Source: Clostridium fessum (GTDB lineage Bacteria; Bacillota; Clostridia; Lachnospirales; Lachnospiraceae). Taken from it: a stretch of DNA of 64,000 nucleotides. A program made the translations under genes and the position numbers. Shown piece after piece: positions 1 through 8,576 of the stretch. The number at the start of each line of letters is the position of its first letter. Positions within the stretch are counted from its first letter, which is position 1. The notes under the pieces are model-generated. The model searched no databases, was not told the DNA's origin, and saw only the letters and a program-made list of their open reading frames with translations. The stretch lies in the NCBI RefSeq assembly GCF_003024715.1, contig NZ_PYLO01000002.1, positions 124,001 through 188,000 of the forward strand, read 5' to 3'.

Positions 1-397
1 CCCGCTGCTGCATTCCGCCGGAGAGCTGTGCCGGATATGCTTTTTCAAATCCAGATAATCCGACCGTGCGGATAACCGCCTCTATTTTCCCCGGATCTGT
101 CTCCTTTTTTGAAAGCCCGAACACCACATTTTCCCAGACGGTCAACCACGGCATGAGGCGCGGTTCCTGAAAGACAAATGCCGTCTTGTGGGCGCTCTCC
201 CAGCGAATCTCTCCGCTGTCCGCCGTCTCCAGTCCTCCGGTCAGCCGCAGAAGCGTCGTTTTCCCGCATCCGCTCTGCCCCAGAATCACAGTGATTCTCC
301 CCGCCGGAAGCGACAGGTTGATCCCGTTTAAAACGGGAATCTCCCGGTTATCCACCAGGTATGTTTTATGAATATCAATCAGTTCAATTCCAGCCAT
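1..397 (-). CDS. ABC transporter ATP-binding protein, SsuB/TauB-like (partial)
   Basis: ATPase subunit of an importer of the nitrate/sulfonate/taurine type, acting at the inner face of the membrane. The gene starts at 397 (MAGIELIDIHKTY) and runs off the left edge, leaving 132 codons. Walker A GQSGCGKTT is at residues 40-48, the Q-loop (FVFQEPRLMPW) near 75-85 and the signature LSGGM at 125-129. Walker B lies outside the window. The start codon overlaps the 3' end of the permease gene by 14 bases, so the two are translationally coupled. The substrate cannot be read from the ATPase; a sulfonate, taurine, nitrate or pyrimidine precursor is possible. Confidence 0.9.
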   Translation of the reverse strand, partial: MAGIELIDIHKTYLVDNREIPVLNGINLSLPAGRITVILGQSGCGKTTLLRLTGGLETADSGEIRWESAHKTAFVFQEPRLMPWLTVWENVVFGLSKKETDPGKIEAVIRTVGLSGFEKAYPAQLSGGMQQR

Positions 398-1199
398 TTT
401 CCCCGGATCCTTTCAGCACAAATCCTATCATCCATCCAAACAGGCGGTCCGTCACATATCCGACTGCCCCGATCGCCAGAATCCCCACGATCACCTTGTC
501 GGTCCGCGACATCTGCTGCGCAAATAAAATCATATGTCCAAGCCCGGTGGACGCCGCCACCATCTCCGCACCGATAATGGCGCGCCAGCTATAGCCAAGC
601 CCGATCCGCATTCCGACCAGAATATCTGCCATCGCATAGGGCAGAATGATGCGGAAAAATTTGCGGCGCTTCGAGTAGCCGAACATATCGCCCACTTCCA
701 GAAGTTTCGAATCGCACCCGGTAAATCCCTTCACGATATTTAAGTACATCGGGAAAAAGGACGCCAGCACAATAATCACCGTCTTCGTCGTCTCTCCGAT
801 TCCGCACCAGAGAATCAGCAGCGGAATCATGCTGAGCGGCGGGACATTGCGGAAAAACTGCACAATATACTCATAGTAAACGCTGCTGCCCGGAAACAGC
901 GCCCGGAACATTCCCAGCACAAAGGCAAACAGGAACGCAATCGCAAATCCCTTCATGACACGCAGGAAACTGATTGAAATATCCCCCCACAGTTCCCCGG
1001 TTTTCACCATTTTTAAAAAGCTCGTCCACACCCGCGCCGGGGACGGCAGCACATACGCACTGACCATCTCCATGCGGCAGACCAAACACCAGATCAGAAA
1101 TACCGCTCCGATTCCCAGCGCCGGACCGAAGTATTTCTGCCAATTATCCTTGAATTTCTTCGTTTCTTTCATTCTTCCCATTCTTTTGCCGCAATTCAT
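384..1199 (-). CDS. ABC transporter permease, SsuC/TauC-like
   Basis: Membrane subunit (271 aa) of the same importer as the ATPase it overlaps. After a short charged N-terminus there is a run of hydrophobic segments (first about residues 30-48). The BPD_transp_1 inner-membrane signature region around IIGAEMVAASTGLGHMI (near residues 210-226) matches the conserved EAA-type loop of the SsuC/TauC group. It lies 46 bases behind the 214-aa Cys-rich gene and probably shares its promoter. No substrate-binding protein gene is in view; it may lie left of the window. Confidence 0.9.
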   Translation of the reverse strand: MNCGKRMGRMKETKKFKDNWQKYFGPALGIGAVFLIWCLVCRMEMVSAYVLPSPARVWTSFLKMVKTGELWGDISISFLRVMKGFAIAFLFAFVLGMFRALFPGSSVYYEYIVQFFRNVPPLSMIPLLILWCGIGETTKTVIIVLASFFPMYLNIVKGFTGCDSKLLEVGDMFGYSKRRKFFRIILPYAMADILVGMRIGLGYSWRAIIGAEMVAASTGLGHMILFAQQMSRTDKVIVGILAIGAVGYVTDRLFGWMIGFVLKGSGENGWN

Positions 1200-1245
1200 G
1201 CATTTTCCGCTTCCTCAAGCGTTTTCCATGAACCGCAGATTTCTC

Positions 1246-1890
1246 TCACTCTGTCTGCACGCCATCCCCGTGATGGCATCCATCCTTACAATACAAAAGT
1301 TCCAGCAGATCCGCCTGCTTCCAGCTTCCGCTCTCCACATATGCCCGGATTTTCTCCGAACTGCTGACACTCTCTACCTTCGCCGCCTGTCCATCTTTCC
1401 GGCAGATTCCCGCAAAATACCCCGGCGGAATCGGGCTGTCTTCGATCGCCCGGACGCACACCTCACCGCCCGCCAGACGATTCCATGCGATAAACCGCGT
1501 ATTCTCAAGTCCCAGCGAATTTCCAAGCACCGCAAGACTCTGGCATGGCGTCGTGATGATCTTCTCCCCATCCGCCAGATCCGGACGCGTGCTTAATTCC
1601 CGCGCACAGTGAAGTAAAATCGGCTCGATCGGGGCAACTTTCAGGTTTTCAATTCCAGATTCGTTTTCCGGCTCCTTCTGTATCTCTTCAAGCAGCCGAA
1701 CCGCCTCCGGACAGCGCGCATCCGCAAGCGTCACGCCCGCCCGCAGACTAGCTTCATATCTTTCCCGGACGATCCGTCCCCAATCGCCCCGGCACTCGAC
1801 CCGCGTCAGACCATGCCGTTCTAAAAAACGCTTCAGCGAATCTTCCTCACACATCCCGGCAGAAACCGGATTTATCCACAAATACTGCAT
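1246..1890 (-). CDS. Cys-rich protein with iron-hydrogenase-like C-terminal motifs, transporter-linked
   Basis: A 214-aa soluble protein of uncertain function, first gene of the transporter operon. It has no signal peptide and no membrane segment. Cysteines occur in CEED, ARCPEA, LHCARE, TTPCQSL, GEVCVRA, GICRKD and the terminal CKDGCHHGDG. The segments TPCQSLAVLGN and CKDGCHHGDG loosely recall the C-terminal H-cluster motifs of iron-only hydrogenase-like proteins, but the catalytic domain is not complete. A metal- or cofactor-binding partner of the transporter is one guess. The start is supported by a GTGGAG ribosome site about 8 bases upstream. Function is inference only. Confidence 0.55.
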   Translation of the reverse strand: MQYLWINPVSAGMCEEDSLKRFLERHGLTRVECRGDWGRIVRERYEASLRAGVTLADARCPEAVRLLEEIQKEPENESGIENLKVAPIEPILLHCARELSTRPDLADGEKIITTPCQSLAVLGNSLGLENTRFIAWNRLAGGEVCVRAIEDSPIPPGYFAGICRKDGQAAKVESVSSSEKIRAYVESGSWKQADLLELLYCKDGCHHGDGVQTE

Positions 1891-1942
1891 TGTTTCTCCA
1901 CTCTATCCAATCAGGCTGCCTAGCTTTCACACCTATGCACCT

Positions 1943-1971
1943 AATTTACTGCGTTTTCACGTTCTCTGCAA
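1943..1971 (-). promoter_or_regulatory. Promoter of the Cys-rich protein/ABC operon
   Basis: On the minus strand TTGCAG (1966-1971) is followed after exactly 17 bases by TAAATT (1943-1948), about 50 bases ahead of the start at 1890. Sequence-based prediction only. Confidence 0.55.
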
Positions 1972-1988
1972 GTTAGTTTTTTCTAACT
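1971..1988. promoter_or_regulatory. Inverted repeat AGTTAG-N6-CTAACT, candidate operator
   Basis: Perfect 6-bp arms (1971-1976 and 1983-1988) spaced by six T residues, touching the -35 box of the operon promoter. The position fits a site for an activator or repressor; the protein is not identifiable here. Confidence 0.4.
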
Positions 1989-2275
1989 AGCTTATCATAG
2001 CAAAAAATCGATATATTGTCCAGTTTTGATTGTAAACTTTTACAATTTTATAAGTTGACACTAGCCGGTAAAAATGATAAAATCGGTTTTAATAGTTCCT
2101 ATTTTCCTACGTATTTAATAGGTTTTATTCCGAACAGATTCCTGTTTTTATTGAATCCTATAAAAAAAGCAGGCGGACAGGGCATCAAGGATACAATTCA
2201 GGCGATCGAAAATGCCGGATATACCTATGAGATCGAGTCGGATGACCGTGAAGAATAATGGGACGCATTTTTCTA
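1989..2275. other. Intergenic region, no supported gene
   Basis: AT-rich spacer. An 80-codon open frame on the plus strand (2016-2258) has a low-complexity first half and no convincing ribosome site. Only its last 30 residues look protein-like, and it may be a relic. I do not call it a gene. Confidence 0.5.
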
Positions 2276-2330
2276 TAAAAAAGGTTTTAACCAATTCTCG
2301 CACTTTCCGTGAAAATCGGCTAAAACCATT
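2276..2330 (-). terminator. Rho-independent terminator of the Na+ symporter gene
   Basis: Minus strand: GGTTTTAGCC and GGTTAAAACC pair across a 25-base loop and are followed by TTTTTTAT. It begins right after the stop codon at 2336. Confidence 0.7.
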
Positions 2331-2335
2331 TTTCA

Positions 2336-3733
2336 TTACAGCATATTAATAAACCCGGTCGATACCAGGAAAAGAACCAGCATGACAGCCGGCACAATAT
2401 ACCGGATTAAGAAGCTGTACATACCTGCTCTTGAAAAATGTTCCCCATTTTTCTCGACTTCTTCCACGATCCACTTCGGTCCGACCACCCATCCGATCAG
2501 GATGCTGGTTAAGAAGGAAATGATCGGCATAAGGAAGCTGTTGCTGATATAATCCATCACATCAAGCAGCTGTCCGGTGGAACCGTTCGGCAGCTTCAAC
2601 TCAAAATACAGAACATTGTAGCCCAGACAAATGAGAACCGCCGTGAGCAGGGAATAGCTTCCGACCATCACACACATCTGTTTTCTCGTCTTTCCAAACA
2701 CTTCCATGCAGTTGGCAACCAGCGTTTCCATGACAGAAACGCAGGATGTCAGCGCCGCAAAGCCAAGCATCAGGAAAAATGCAAGTCCCACGATATGACC
2801 GGCGCCGCCCATCGCCTGAAATACCTTTGGAAGCGAAATAAAGGTCAGACTCGGACCGGACGCCATGCCGTCGCGTCCTAAAAATACAAAGACCGCCGGA
2901 ATAATCATCATGCCGGACAGAAGCGCCACACCTGTATCAAAAAATTCAATCTGGTTGGTCGCCTTATTCAAATCGATCTCATCTTTGACATAAGAGCCAT
3001 ATGTTACCATAATTCCCATCGACACACTCAGTGAGAAAAAGAGCTGGCTCATCGCATCCAGCAGTACTTCCAGAAATCCTTTTACCGTCAGTCCCGTAAA
3101 ATCCGGGCGCACGTAGACGAGGAATCCCTGTATTCCCGTCCGGACCGTCCCATCCGCGTCCGTGTAGGAAAGCGTCAGTGAAAAAATCGCGATTCCGATG
3201 ACTAACAGGATCAGTCCCGGCATGATAAAACAGGAAAATTTCTCAATTCCTTTCTCCACACCTCTGTATACAACCCAGATTGTGAGCGCCAGAAAGATTC
3301 CCGTGAAGATCAGCGGCGCATTCTTTTCCGTGATAAACGATGTAAAATATCCGTCCTCCGCCACATCCCTGCCGGATGTCGTCAAATACTCAAAGAAATA
3401 TTTCGTGATCCATCCGCCGATGACCGAATAATACGTCATAATTAACATCGGAACCAGAAACGTCAGGTATCCAACAAACTTCCACTTCGGATGCAGCGTT
3501 CCAAACGCCCGCAGCGCATTCTCCTTCGTTCTTCTGCCGATCGCCACATCCGTCGTCAGAAGTACAAATCCAAATGTCACCACCAGCACCAGATACACCA
3601 GCAGGAACAGTCCGCCTCCGTCTTTCGCACATAAATACGGAAAACGCCAGATATTTCCTACACCGACAGCACTTCCGGCTGCTGCCAGCACAAACCCCAG
3701 CGAACCGCTGAAGCTGTTTTTCTTTTTTGCCAT
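2336..3733 (-). CDS. Sodium-dependent transporter, NSS/SNF family
   Basis: Integral membrane Na+ symporter (465 aa), probably for an amino acid. The N-terminus carries the family signature: GSAVGVGNIWRFPYLC (about residues 16-31) is TM1 with the unwound substrate and sodium site. About 11 to 12 hydrophobic segments follow, including SLSVSMGIMVTYGSY and FAALTSCVSVMETLV, conserved TM6 and TM8 regions. Length is normal for bacterial members (about 450-510). It is a single-gene unit with its own terminator. The substrate cannot be assigned; Clostridial relatives carry Trp, Tyr, Leu or other neutral amino acids. Confidence 0.93.
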   Translation of the reverse strand: MAKKKNSFSGSLGFVLAAAGSAVGVGNIWRFPYLCAKDGGGLFLLVYLVLVVTFGFVLLTTDVAIGRRTKENALRAFGTLHPKWKFVGYLTFLVPMLIMTYYSVIGGWITKYFFEYLTTSGRDVAEDGYFTSFITEKNAPLIFTGIFLALTIWVVYRGVEKGIEKFSCFIMPGLILLVIGIAIFSLTLSYTDADGTVRTGIQGFLVYVRPDFTGLTVKGFLEVLLDAMSQLFFSLSVSMGIMVTYGSYVKDEIDLNKATNQIEFFDTGVALLSGMMIIPAVFVFLGRDGMASGPSLTFISLPKVFQAMGGAGHIVGLAFFLMLGFAALTSCVSVMETLVANCMEVFGKTRKQMCVMVGSYSLLTAVLICLGYNVLYFELKLPNGSTGQLLDVMDYISNSFLMPIISFLTSILIGWVVGPKWIVEEVEKNGEHFSRAGMYSFLIRYIVPAVMLVLFLVSTGFINML

Positions 3734-4049
3734 TTACTTATAACCCCCGTGATTGTAACTTTTATGTCCGTCTCCCGCGGACATAGACAGCTTCTATTCT
3801 ACCTGTTTTTATTAGAATTACAAGTATCTGCCAGCAATTTTCCCCTCAAATTTTCCCCCCCCCCTCCCGCTTTTCTTCCCAGCCGCCCCATCGTTACTGT
3901 TCACGCATCATGCCCAGTAACGGAATTTGCCGTGGCTTCGCATTTAATTTATTTCCTCCCTTTCTTCTCTACTTGCCTGCCTTATCATCTTCTGCTAAAA
4001 TTAAAAAGATAAAAACAGAAATTTTCTCATGGAATGAGGCATATACACA
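3734..4049. other. Divergent intergenic region with a 10-base poly-G/C tract
   Basis: Pyrimidine-rich on the plus strand. A run of ten C residues lies at 3855-3864 (G on the coding strand of the symporter), about 120 bases upstream of its start. No gene or convincing promoter could be fixed for either flanking gene. Confidence 0.5.
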
Positions 4050-4319
4050 ATGAACAACAATCAAACATTCCCGCGTCTTTGCCGGGTTTTAGAAATATAC
4101 GAAGCCGATTTTGGCTGTGAAGAACGCCCGGACGGACAGGAAACGATGGTCTGTGTCCGTCTGCTGGACACAACTGAAAATGCAAACCTCTCAGAGCATC
4201 CAGAATATACGATACGCACCGCGGATCAGGCACTCTATGATACCGGAATCGATGAGGGCGATCGCGTCTGGTTTGACCCGGAATCCGGGCAGATTGAGAA
4301 AGCGGCTGAATCACACTAA
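4050..4319 (+). CDS. Small acidic hypothetical protein
   Basis: An 89-aa acidic, soluble protein with no recognised motif. Its 30-base distance to the transglutaminase-like gene on the same strand suggests a two-gene operon. The pattern of short beta-like stretches (ETMVCVRLLD, DRVWFDPESG) suggests a small beta-rich fold. GAGG lies 10 bases before the ATG. Function unknown; a real gene is likely because the frame fills the space and the neighbour is co-directional. Confidence 0.6.
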   Translation: MNNNQTFPRLCRVLEIYEADFGCEERPDGQETMVCVRLLDTTENANLSEHPEYTIRTADQALYDTGIDEGDRVWFDPESGQIEKAAESH

Positions 4320-4348
4320 AATATAAAGAGTTACAAAGGAATATCAAA

Positions 4349-5398
4349 ATGGAACCATTTTACTATAATCACATGAACAAGAACCAGCAAGCCGCCTACC
4401 GCGCCATGCAGCAGGGGCTTACCAATCTCTCCGACGAATTTCAGATTCCGCGCCTGGAGGGAAAGGATTTAAGCAATGTATTTTTTGAACTGCGGCTCGA
4501 TCACCCGGAGATTTTCTGGGCTTCCGGCTTTAAATATAAGTATTACCCAGATTCCCCGAACCTGATTCTGATACCGGAATACCTCTTTGACAAGGGCAAG
4601 ATCCGCGAACATCAGAAAGCGATGGACGCCCGCGTCGAAAAACTTGCCCGCCCGGCAATGAAGCTGACTGAACTGGAAAAAGAACGCTATATCCACGATT
4701 TTATCTGCGAACACGTTCACTATGACAAATTAAAAAAGCCCTACTCCCATGAGATCATCGGACCTCTGGGACAGGGTGTCGGCGTCTGCGAGGGCATCGC
4801 CAAATCGGTCAAAATTCTTTGTGATACGCTCGGCATCTGGTGCATGATCGCGCTCTGCGGCAATAACCCTGAAAAGGGCATCAAATACCGCCATACCTGG
4901 AACATCGTCAAGATCGGGAAAACGTACTACCATCTGGACGCTACCTTCGACAACAGTCTCGGCAAATGCAGCCAGACAGGGGAGGAGATCCGCTACGATT
5001 ACTTCAATCTCGACGACAAGGCGATCTTCCGCGACCACGAACCGCTCATCGCCCCGGCGCCTGCCTGCACGGACAGCGACCATTTCTATTATAAAGAAAA
5101 GAAGCTCTCCTTTACCAAACAGGAGGACGTTTACAAGCGCTCCTTACAGGCGGCCAAAAAAGGAAAAACACTGACGTTTCACTGGCGCGGCGGCTATCTG
5201 ACAAAGGAAGTTCTGCGTGAACTGCTCGACCTAATCGAAAAAGCCGGAAAAGAGCGGCAGAAAACAGCCCTCATTAAGCTTAACTGGCCGCAGGCAGTTC
5301 TGCGCGTCCGCTACACCGATGAGGCCATCCAGCCGATTGTCACCATGGAGAAAGCAAATGAAGGGGAAGAAAACCCGGAAGGCACAGCGTCTTTATAG
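4349..5398 (+). CDS. Transglutaminase-like cysteine protease family protein
   Basis: Cytoplasmic protein (349 aa) of the transglutaminase-like superfamily. The triad is visible as Cys147 (GVGVCEGIAK), His182 (YRHTWN) and Asp197 (YYHLDATFD), in the usual order and spacing. Bacterial members are usually proteases or peptidoglycan/protein-modifying hydrolases rather than crosslinking enzymes. No signal peptide or membrane segment is seen, so an intracellular role is likely. The last 100 residues are not recognised. The coding end forms part of the terminator hairpin that follows. Substrate unknown. Confidence 0.8.
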   Translation: MEPFYYNHMNKNQQAAYRAMQQGLTNLSDEFQIPRLEGKDLSNVFFELRLDHPEIFWASGFKYKYYPDSPNLILIPEYLFDKGKIREHQKAMDARVEKLARPAMKLTELEKERYIHDFICEHVHYDKLKKPYSHEIIGPLGQGVGVCEGIAKSVKILCDTLGIWCMIALCGNNPEKGIKYRHTWNIVKIGKTYYHLDATFDNSLGKCSQTGEEIRYDYFNLDDKAIFRDHEPLIAPAPACTDSDHFYYKEKKLSFTKQEDVYKRSLQAAKKGKTLTFHWRGGYLTKEVLRELLDLIEKAGKERQKTALIKLNWPQAVLRVRYTDEAIQPIVTMEKANEGEENPEGTASL

Positions 5399-5413
5399 TT
5401 CGCTGTGCTTTTC
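5382..5413 (+). terminator. Terminator overlapping the transglutaminase-like stop codon
   Basis: GCACAGCG (5382-5389) pairs with CGCTGTGC (5401-5408) across an 11-base loop that contains the stop codon, followed by TTTT. Confidence 0.75.
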
Positions 5414-5429
5414 CGCGGAGCATTTTTTG

Positions 5430-5456
5430 TGTCATAGGACGAAGTTTCCTATGACA
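5430..5456. repeat. Hairpin of the ATAGGA/TCCTAT family, copy 1
   Basis: TGTCATAGGA (5430-5439) and TCCTATGACA (5447-5456) form a perfect 10-bp stem with a 7-base loop. Related hairpins lie at 12273-12320 and 62527-62560. The 5457-5633 stretch beyond it holds no supported gene; a short protein-like frame there (5481-5575) ends in a stop and may be a relic. Confidence 0.6.
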
Positions 5457-5633
5457 TGAAGATTCTAACAATCATAGAGATCATCTTCCAAAACCAGATC
5501 CTGATGTTTATCAAAGCTGCCTGCCAAAGGAGCTTATCCAGAAAGTTTTACGCTGTTTTTTTGCTATACGTCAATGATTAGGATGAAATTTCTTAGAATT
5601 TTTCTCAAAGGAACTATTGCTATAGTCTCTCTT

Positions 5634-6449
5634 TTACTTCCATAACTGGGCACACACCAACTCCAGTACACTTCCCGCGATACATCTCGCCTTGTCCGAG
5701 ATCAGAAAACAGTTGGAAAGTTCCTCTTTTCTCGGATCAACATCTGCTACCTTGAAATGTTCCGTCACCAGATAACCATCCCGCAAAAGACCTCGCAGAA
5801 TGCCCGTGATCTGTGTCTGAACCAGAAGTTTCGTTCCGTCCTCCTGCCAAATCTCCGCGATCGTGTCCCCGGCTTCGACGATATCACCGATCACACGCAC
5901 ATTTTTGAAAATACCAGCTGCCTGTGCGTGAATCACCCGCTCTGCACCGTATCCACCGATCACGCCCGGAATCCCCGTATTCGGGATTGCCGCACCCTCG
6001 CGGATAATTCGCCCCAGCCGGTGACCGCGCTTTGTCTCCACCACAACATCCACATCCTCACCTGCCGTAAAGCCCGGACCAAGTGCAATCGTGAGCGGTG
6101 CCATATCCCGGCGGGTTCCAAGATTTCGCTTTGCCAAAATCGCATCGATCACAACAGCCGGTTTCAGCGCTCCAATCGACACACCTTTCGGATCAATCAA
6201 AATCGGCACGCTATTTTCCTGCCAGACCGCTTCTGCCTCCTCATATCGATCAATCCGGACAGCACGAAGCCCCTCGACCTCAGTTGTTTTTGTATAAACC
6301 GCCTCACACAGAGCTACCTGTCGCCGGATCGCCGCCGGATTTTCAATCTCCAGCACCAGCACCCGAAGCCCTGCCGCCCAGAGCCGATGAATCGTTCCAG
6401 TTGCCAGGTCACCGCCGCCGCGCACAATAATTAAATCATCTCGTTTCAT
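5634..6449 (-). CDS. yqeB: Selenium-dependent molybdenum hydroxylase accessory protein YqeB (EF2563 family)
   Basis: YqeB (271 aa) is a marker of the selenium-dependent molybdenum hydroxylase trait, in which labile selenium is delivered to molybdenum enzymes. The N-terminus IIVRGGGDLATGTIHRL is a glycine-rich Rossmann-like motif typical of the family. GPGFTAGEDVDVVVET and GYGAERVIHA are further conserved blocks. It is the last gene of the selenium operon, 114 bases after the DUF3343 gene. Its biochemical activity is not established. No molybdenum hydroxylase subunit is in the window, so the client enzyme is encoded elsewhere. Confidence 0.88.
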   Translation of the reverse strand: MKRDDLIIVRGGGDLATGTIHRLWAAGLRVLVLEIENPAAIRRQVALCEAVYTKTTEVEGLRAVRIDRYEEAEAVWQENSVPILIDPKGVSIGALKPAVVIDAILAKRNLGTRRDMAPLTIALGPGFTAGEDVDVVVETKRGHRLGRIIREGAAIPNTGIPGVIGGYGAERVIHAQAAGIFKNVRVIGDIVEAGDTIAEIWQEDGTKLLVQTQITGILRGLLRDGYLVTEHFKVADVDPRKEELSNCFLISDKARCIAGSVLELVCAQLWK

Positions 6450-6563
6450 GAGGATGCCTTCTCCTATCTCACTTTTGTTACTATTATTTCCATTACCTGT
6501 TTATGCAGCTTCTTCTTCAAATAATTCTTTTGATTGTGTTTTCTGCTTTTAGAGTAATTCTTT

Positions 6564-6794
6564 TTACTGCCACACACACGACACCTTATCATAAACAGAA
6601 GTGTCTATCCGTCCGCTCCACTGCTCCCACTCTTCCGGACGCATCCGCCACGCAAGACCACAGCCGGCAGAAATCTCCCTCGGAAGTGGAATTAAACGTC
6701 CCGAAATGCCCGTTTCCATACATCGTTTTTCCCATTCCATCGCCGCCACAGTTGTCTGAAAGGACAGTACGATAAATGGATGTTTTTCTCTCAT
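6564..6794 (-). CDS. DUF3343 protein, putative Se/S carrier
   Basis: A 76-aa protein (MREKHPFIVLSFQTTVAAME) matching the DUF3343 family, described as putative selenium/sulfur carriers. The conserved SAGCG cysteine is Cys45. The reading frame continues open far upstream within the desulfurase gene, but the ATG at 6794, 16 bases after that gene's stop, gives the correct family length. Its place between desulfurase and yqeB fits a carrier that receives Se or S from the desulfurase. Role inferred from family and context. Confidence 0.82.
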   Translation of the reverse strand: MREKHPFIVLSFQTTVAAMEWEKRCMETGISGRLIPLPREISAGCGLAWRMRPEEWEQWSGRIDTSVYDKVSCVWQ

Positions 6795-6810
6795 ACTACC
6801 AATTTCTCCC

Positions 6811-7950
6811 CTACGCTTCTTCTGCCAGCGCCCGAACTGCTTCTGCTGCCCTCTCAATCTCCTCTTCCGTATTAAAATGCGAAAAACTGAACCGCACCAC
6901 TCCCTGACCGACCGTTCCAAGCGCCCGGTGCATGAGCGGCGCACAGTGTGCCCCCGCGCGGACGCAGATGCCGTATTCTTCCCAGAGTGCATCCGCCACA
7001 CGTGCCGAATCTTCCCCGGCAAGGTTGAGGGAGACGATCGGCGCATGACTTTTTGCCGCCGGATCTCCATACACAATGATGCCCGGAATTTCCTTCACCT
7101 GTTCGTAAAAACGGCGTGTTAAATCCCGCTCCCGTTTCTGCAATTTCTCGATCCCCTGATCCATCCGGTAACGGATGCCTGCTGCCAGCCCCGCCAGACC
7201 ATGGACATTGAGCGTCCCGGCTTCGAGTGCCGTTGGCATTTCCTTCGGATGGTGTTCATCATAACTGTGAATGCCGCTGCCGCCAACCAGAAGCGGTTCC
7301 ACCGAAAGTCCCGGCTTCACATACAGCCCGCCGGTTCCCTGTGGTCCCAGAAGCGCCTTATGCCCGGTAAAACAGAGCACGTCGATTCCGAGCTTCTGCA
7401 CGGAAAACAGTTCTTCCCCTGCAGTCTGCGACGCATCCACAATCAGAAGCAGTCCATTCCGTTTAACAAACGAAGAAATATAGGAAAGATCCGTCACATT
7501 TCCTGTCACGTTGGACGCGCCGGTAATTACCACCGCACGCGTCTCTGGGCGCAGAAATGCTTCCAACTCTTCATATTTTAGATTTCCACGCGCATCCACA
7601 CCCACAAAACTAAGCGTCGCTCCCTGATCACGCAGACGGTAAAGAGGGCGCAGCACCGAATTATGCTCACAGACCGTCGTGATCACGTGATCGCCCGGAC
7701 GAATCAGCCCGGAAATGGCTATGTTCAGCGCCTCCGTTGCGTTTGCCGTAAAGGCAATCCGCGACGCATCTTCCGCATCAAACAATTCTGCTGCTGCCGC
7801 ACGTGCCCCGTACACCAGTCTTGAAGCATGTAAGGTTGCCTCATGCGCGCCGCGCCCCGGATTTCCTGCGGTGCGAAGCGCCTCAAGGACTGCCTGTTCC
7901 ACCTGCAGCGGCTTTTGAAGCGAAGTCGCCGCATTGTCCATATAAATCAT
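6811..7950 (-). CDS. Cysteine desulfurase-like PLP enzyme (EF2568 type)
   Basis: Class V aminotransferase-fold enzyme (379 aa) that probably mobilises sulfur or selenium from (seleno)cysteine. The start IYMDNAATS is the hallmark of the group. The PLP lysine is in CFTGHKALLGPQGTGG, and the mobile catalytic cysteine is in VRAGAHCAPLMH near residue 340. The EF2568-type branch occurs in selenium-dependent molybdenum hydroxylase operons. The start overlaps the yedF stop by 4 bases, indicating coupled translation. This is a dedicated selenium-pathway desulfurase rather than a general IscS, judging from context. Confidence 0.9.
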   Translation of the reverse strand: MIYMDNAATSLQKPLQVEQAVLEALRTAGNPGRGAHEATLHASRLVYGARAAAAELFDAEDASRIAFTANATEALNIAISGLIRPGDHVITTVCEHNSVLRPLYRLRDQGATLSFVGVDARGNLKYEELEAFLRPETRAVVITGASNVTGNVTDLSYISSFVKRNGLLLIVDASQTAGEELFSVQKLGIDVLCFTGHKALLGPQGTGGLYVKPGLSVEPLLVGGSGIHSYDEHHPKEMPTALEAGTLNVHGLAGLAAGIRYRMDQGIEKLQKRERDLTRRFYEQVKEIPGIIVYGDPAAKSHAPIVSLNLAGEDSARVADALWEEYGICVRAGAHCAPLMHRALGTVGQGVVRFSFSHFNTEEEIERAAEAVRALAEEA

Positions 7951-8564
7951 GGTTTTACCACATTTCCAGCGCCCAGCATTTTTTCAGCGATGACATACAT
8001 GTTGGTTACACCGCCGACTGCCAGCTTCTCGGTCAGACCATAGAAATTCAGGCAGGTGCCGCAGGTCAGGATCTCCACACCTTCTGCCTCCAGTGTCTTC
8101 AGATCCTCCAGCATCGGAGATCCTTCACAGGTCAGACTGGCTCCGCCGTTATAGAAAAGAATGGTTTTCGGCAAGTTGTCCTGCTGGGTCAGGGCAAATG
8201 TAAATGCCTTCAAAAGCGTCTTTCCAAGTTCCTCACTGCCCTCGCCCATCTTATCATTGGCAATCACAACCACGGTATCGGTACGGCTGTCCGGAATACA
8301 GGCTTCGCATCCGGCTCCTGCCTGTGCTTTTTCCTCTTCTGTCTGTTCACCCACCGTAAAGATAACCTGATATTCCTGATCCGCCAGCTTCTTTGCACTG
8401 CTCTGATAGCCCTTCTGCTCCGCCATTTTCGTCAGATTCTGAACTGCAATCTCATTATCCACCAGCACTTCCACCTGTCCGGCACCCGAAAGTTCCTCTA
8501 TCGCGTGTTTTGCCTTTACGACCGGAATCGGGCATGCGTCTCCTCTTGCATCTACTTTCTTCAT
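7947..8564 (-). CDS. yedF: Sulfurtransferase-like selenium metabolism protein YedF
   Basis: A 205-aa two-domain protein. The N-terminal TusA-like (SirA) domain has the signature Cys11-Pro12 in RGDACPIPVV. The C-terminal DsrE-like domain carries VIANDKMGEG, ILFYNGG and LTCGTCLNFYGL with a second cysteine pair. YedF-type proteins are linked to selenium metabolism and are thought to bind or relay selenium. The gene lies 12 bases after selD and overlaps the desulfurase by 4 bases. The partner assignment (SelD upstream, desulfurase downstream) is inference from gene order. Confidence 0.9.
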   Translation of the reverse strand: MKKVDARGDACPIPVVKAKHAIEELSGAGQVEVLVDNEIAVQNLTKMAEQKGYQSSAKKLADQEYQVIFTVGEQTEEEKAQAGAGCEACIPDSRTDTVVVIANDKMGEGSEELGKTLLKAFTFALTQQDNLPKTILFYNGGASLTCEGSPMLEDLKTLEAEGVEILTCGTCLNFYGLTEKLAVGGVTNMYVIAEKMLGAGNVVKP

Positions 8565-8576
8565 TTCTGTTTCCTC

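Noticed and set aside
955-1596. 213-codon plus-strand open frame
   Set aside because: Antisense to the permease and Cys-rich genes, rich in Arg/Pro/His as expected for a shadow frame.
2016-2258. 80-codon plus-strand frame downstream of the first operon
   Set aside because: No ribosome site and a low-complexity first half; only its tail looks protein-like. Kept as a possible relic, not a gene.
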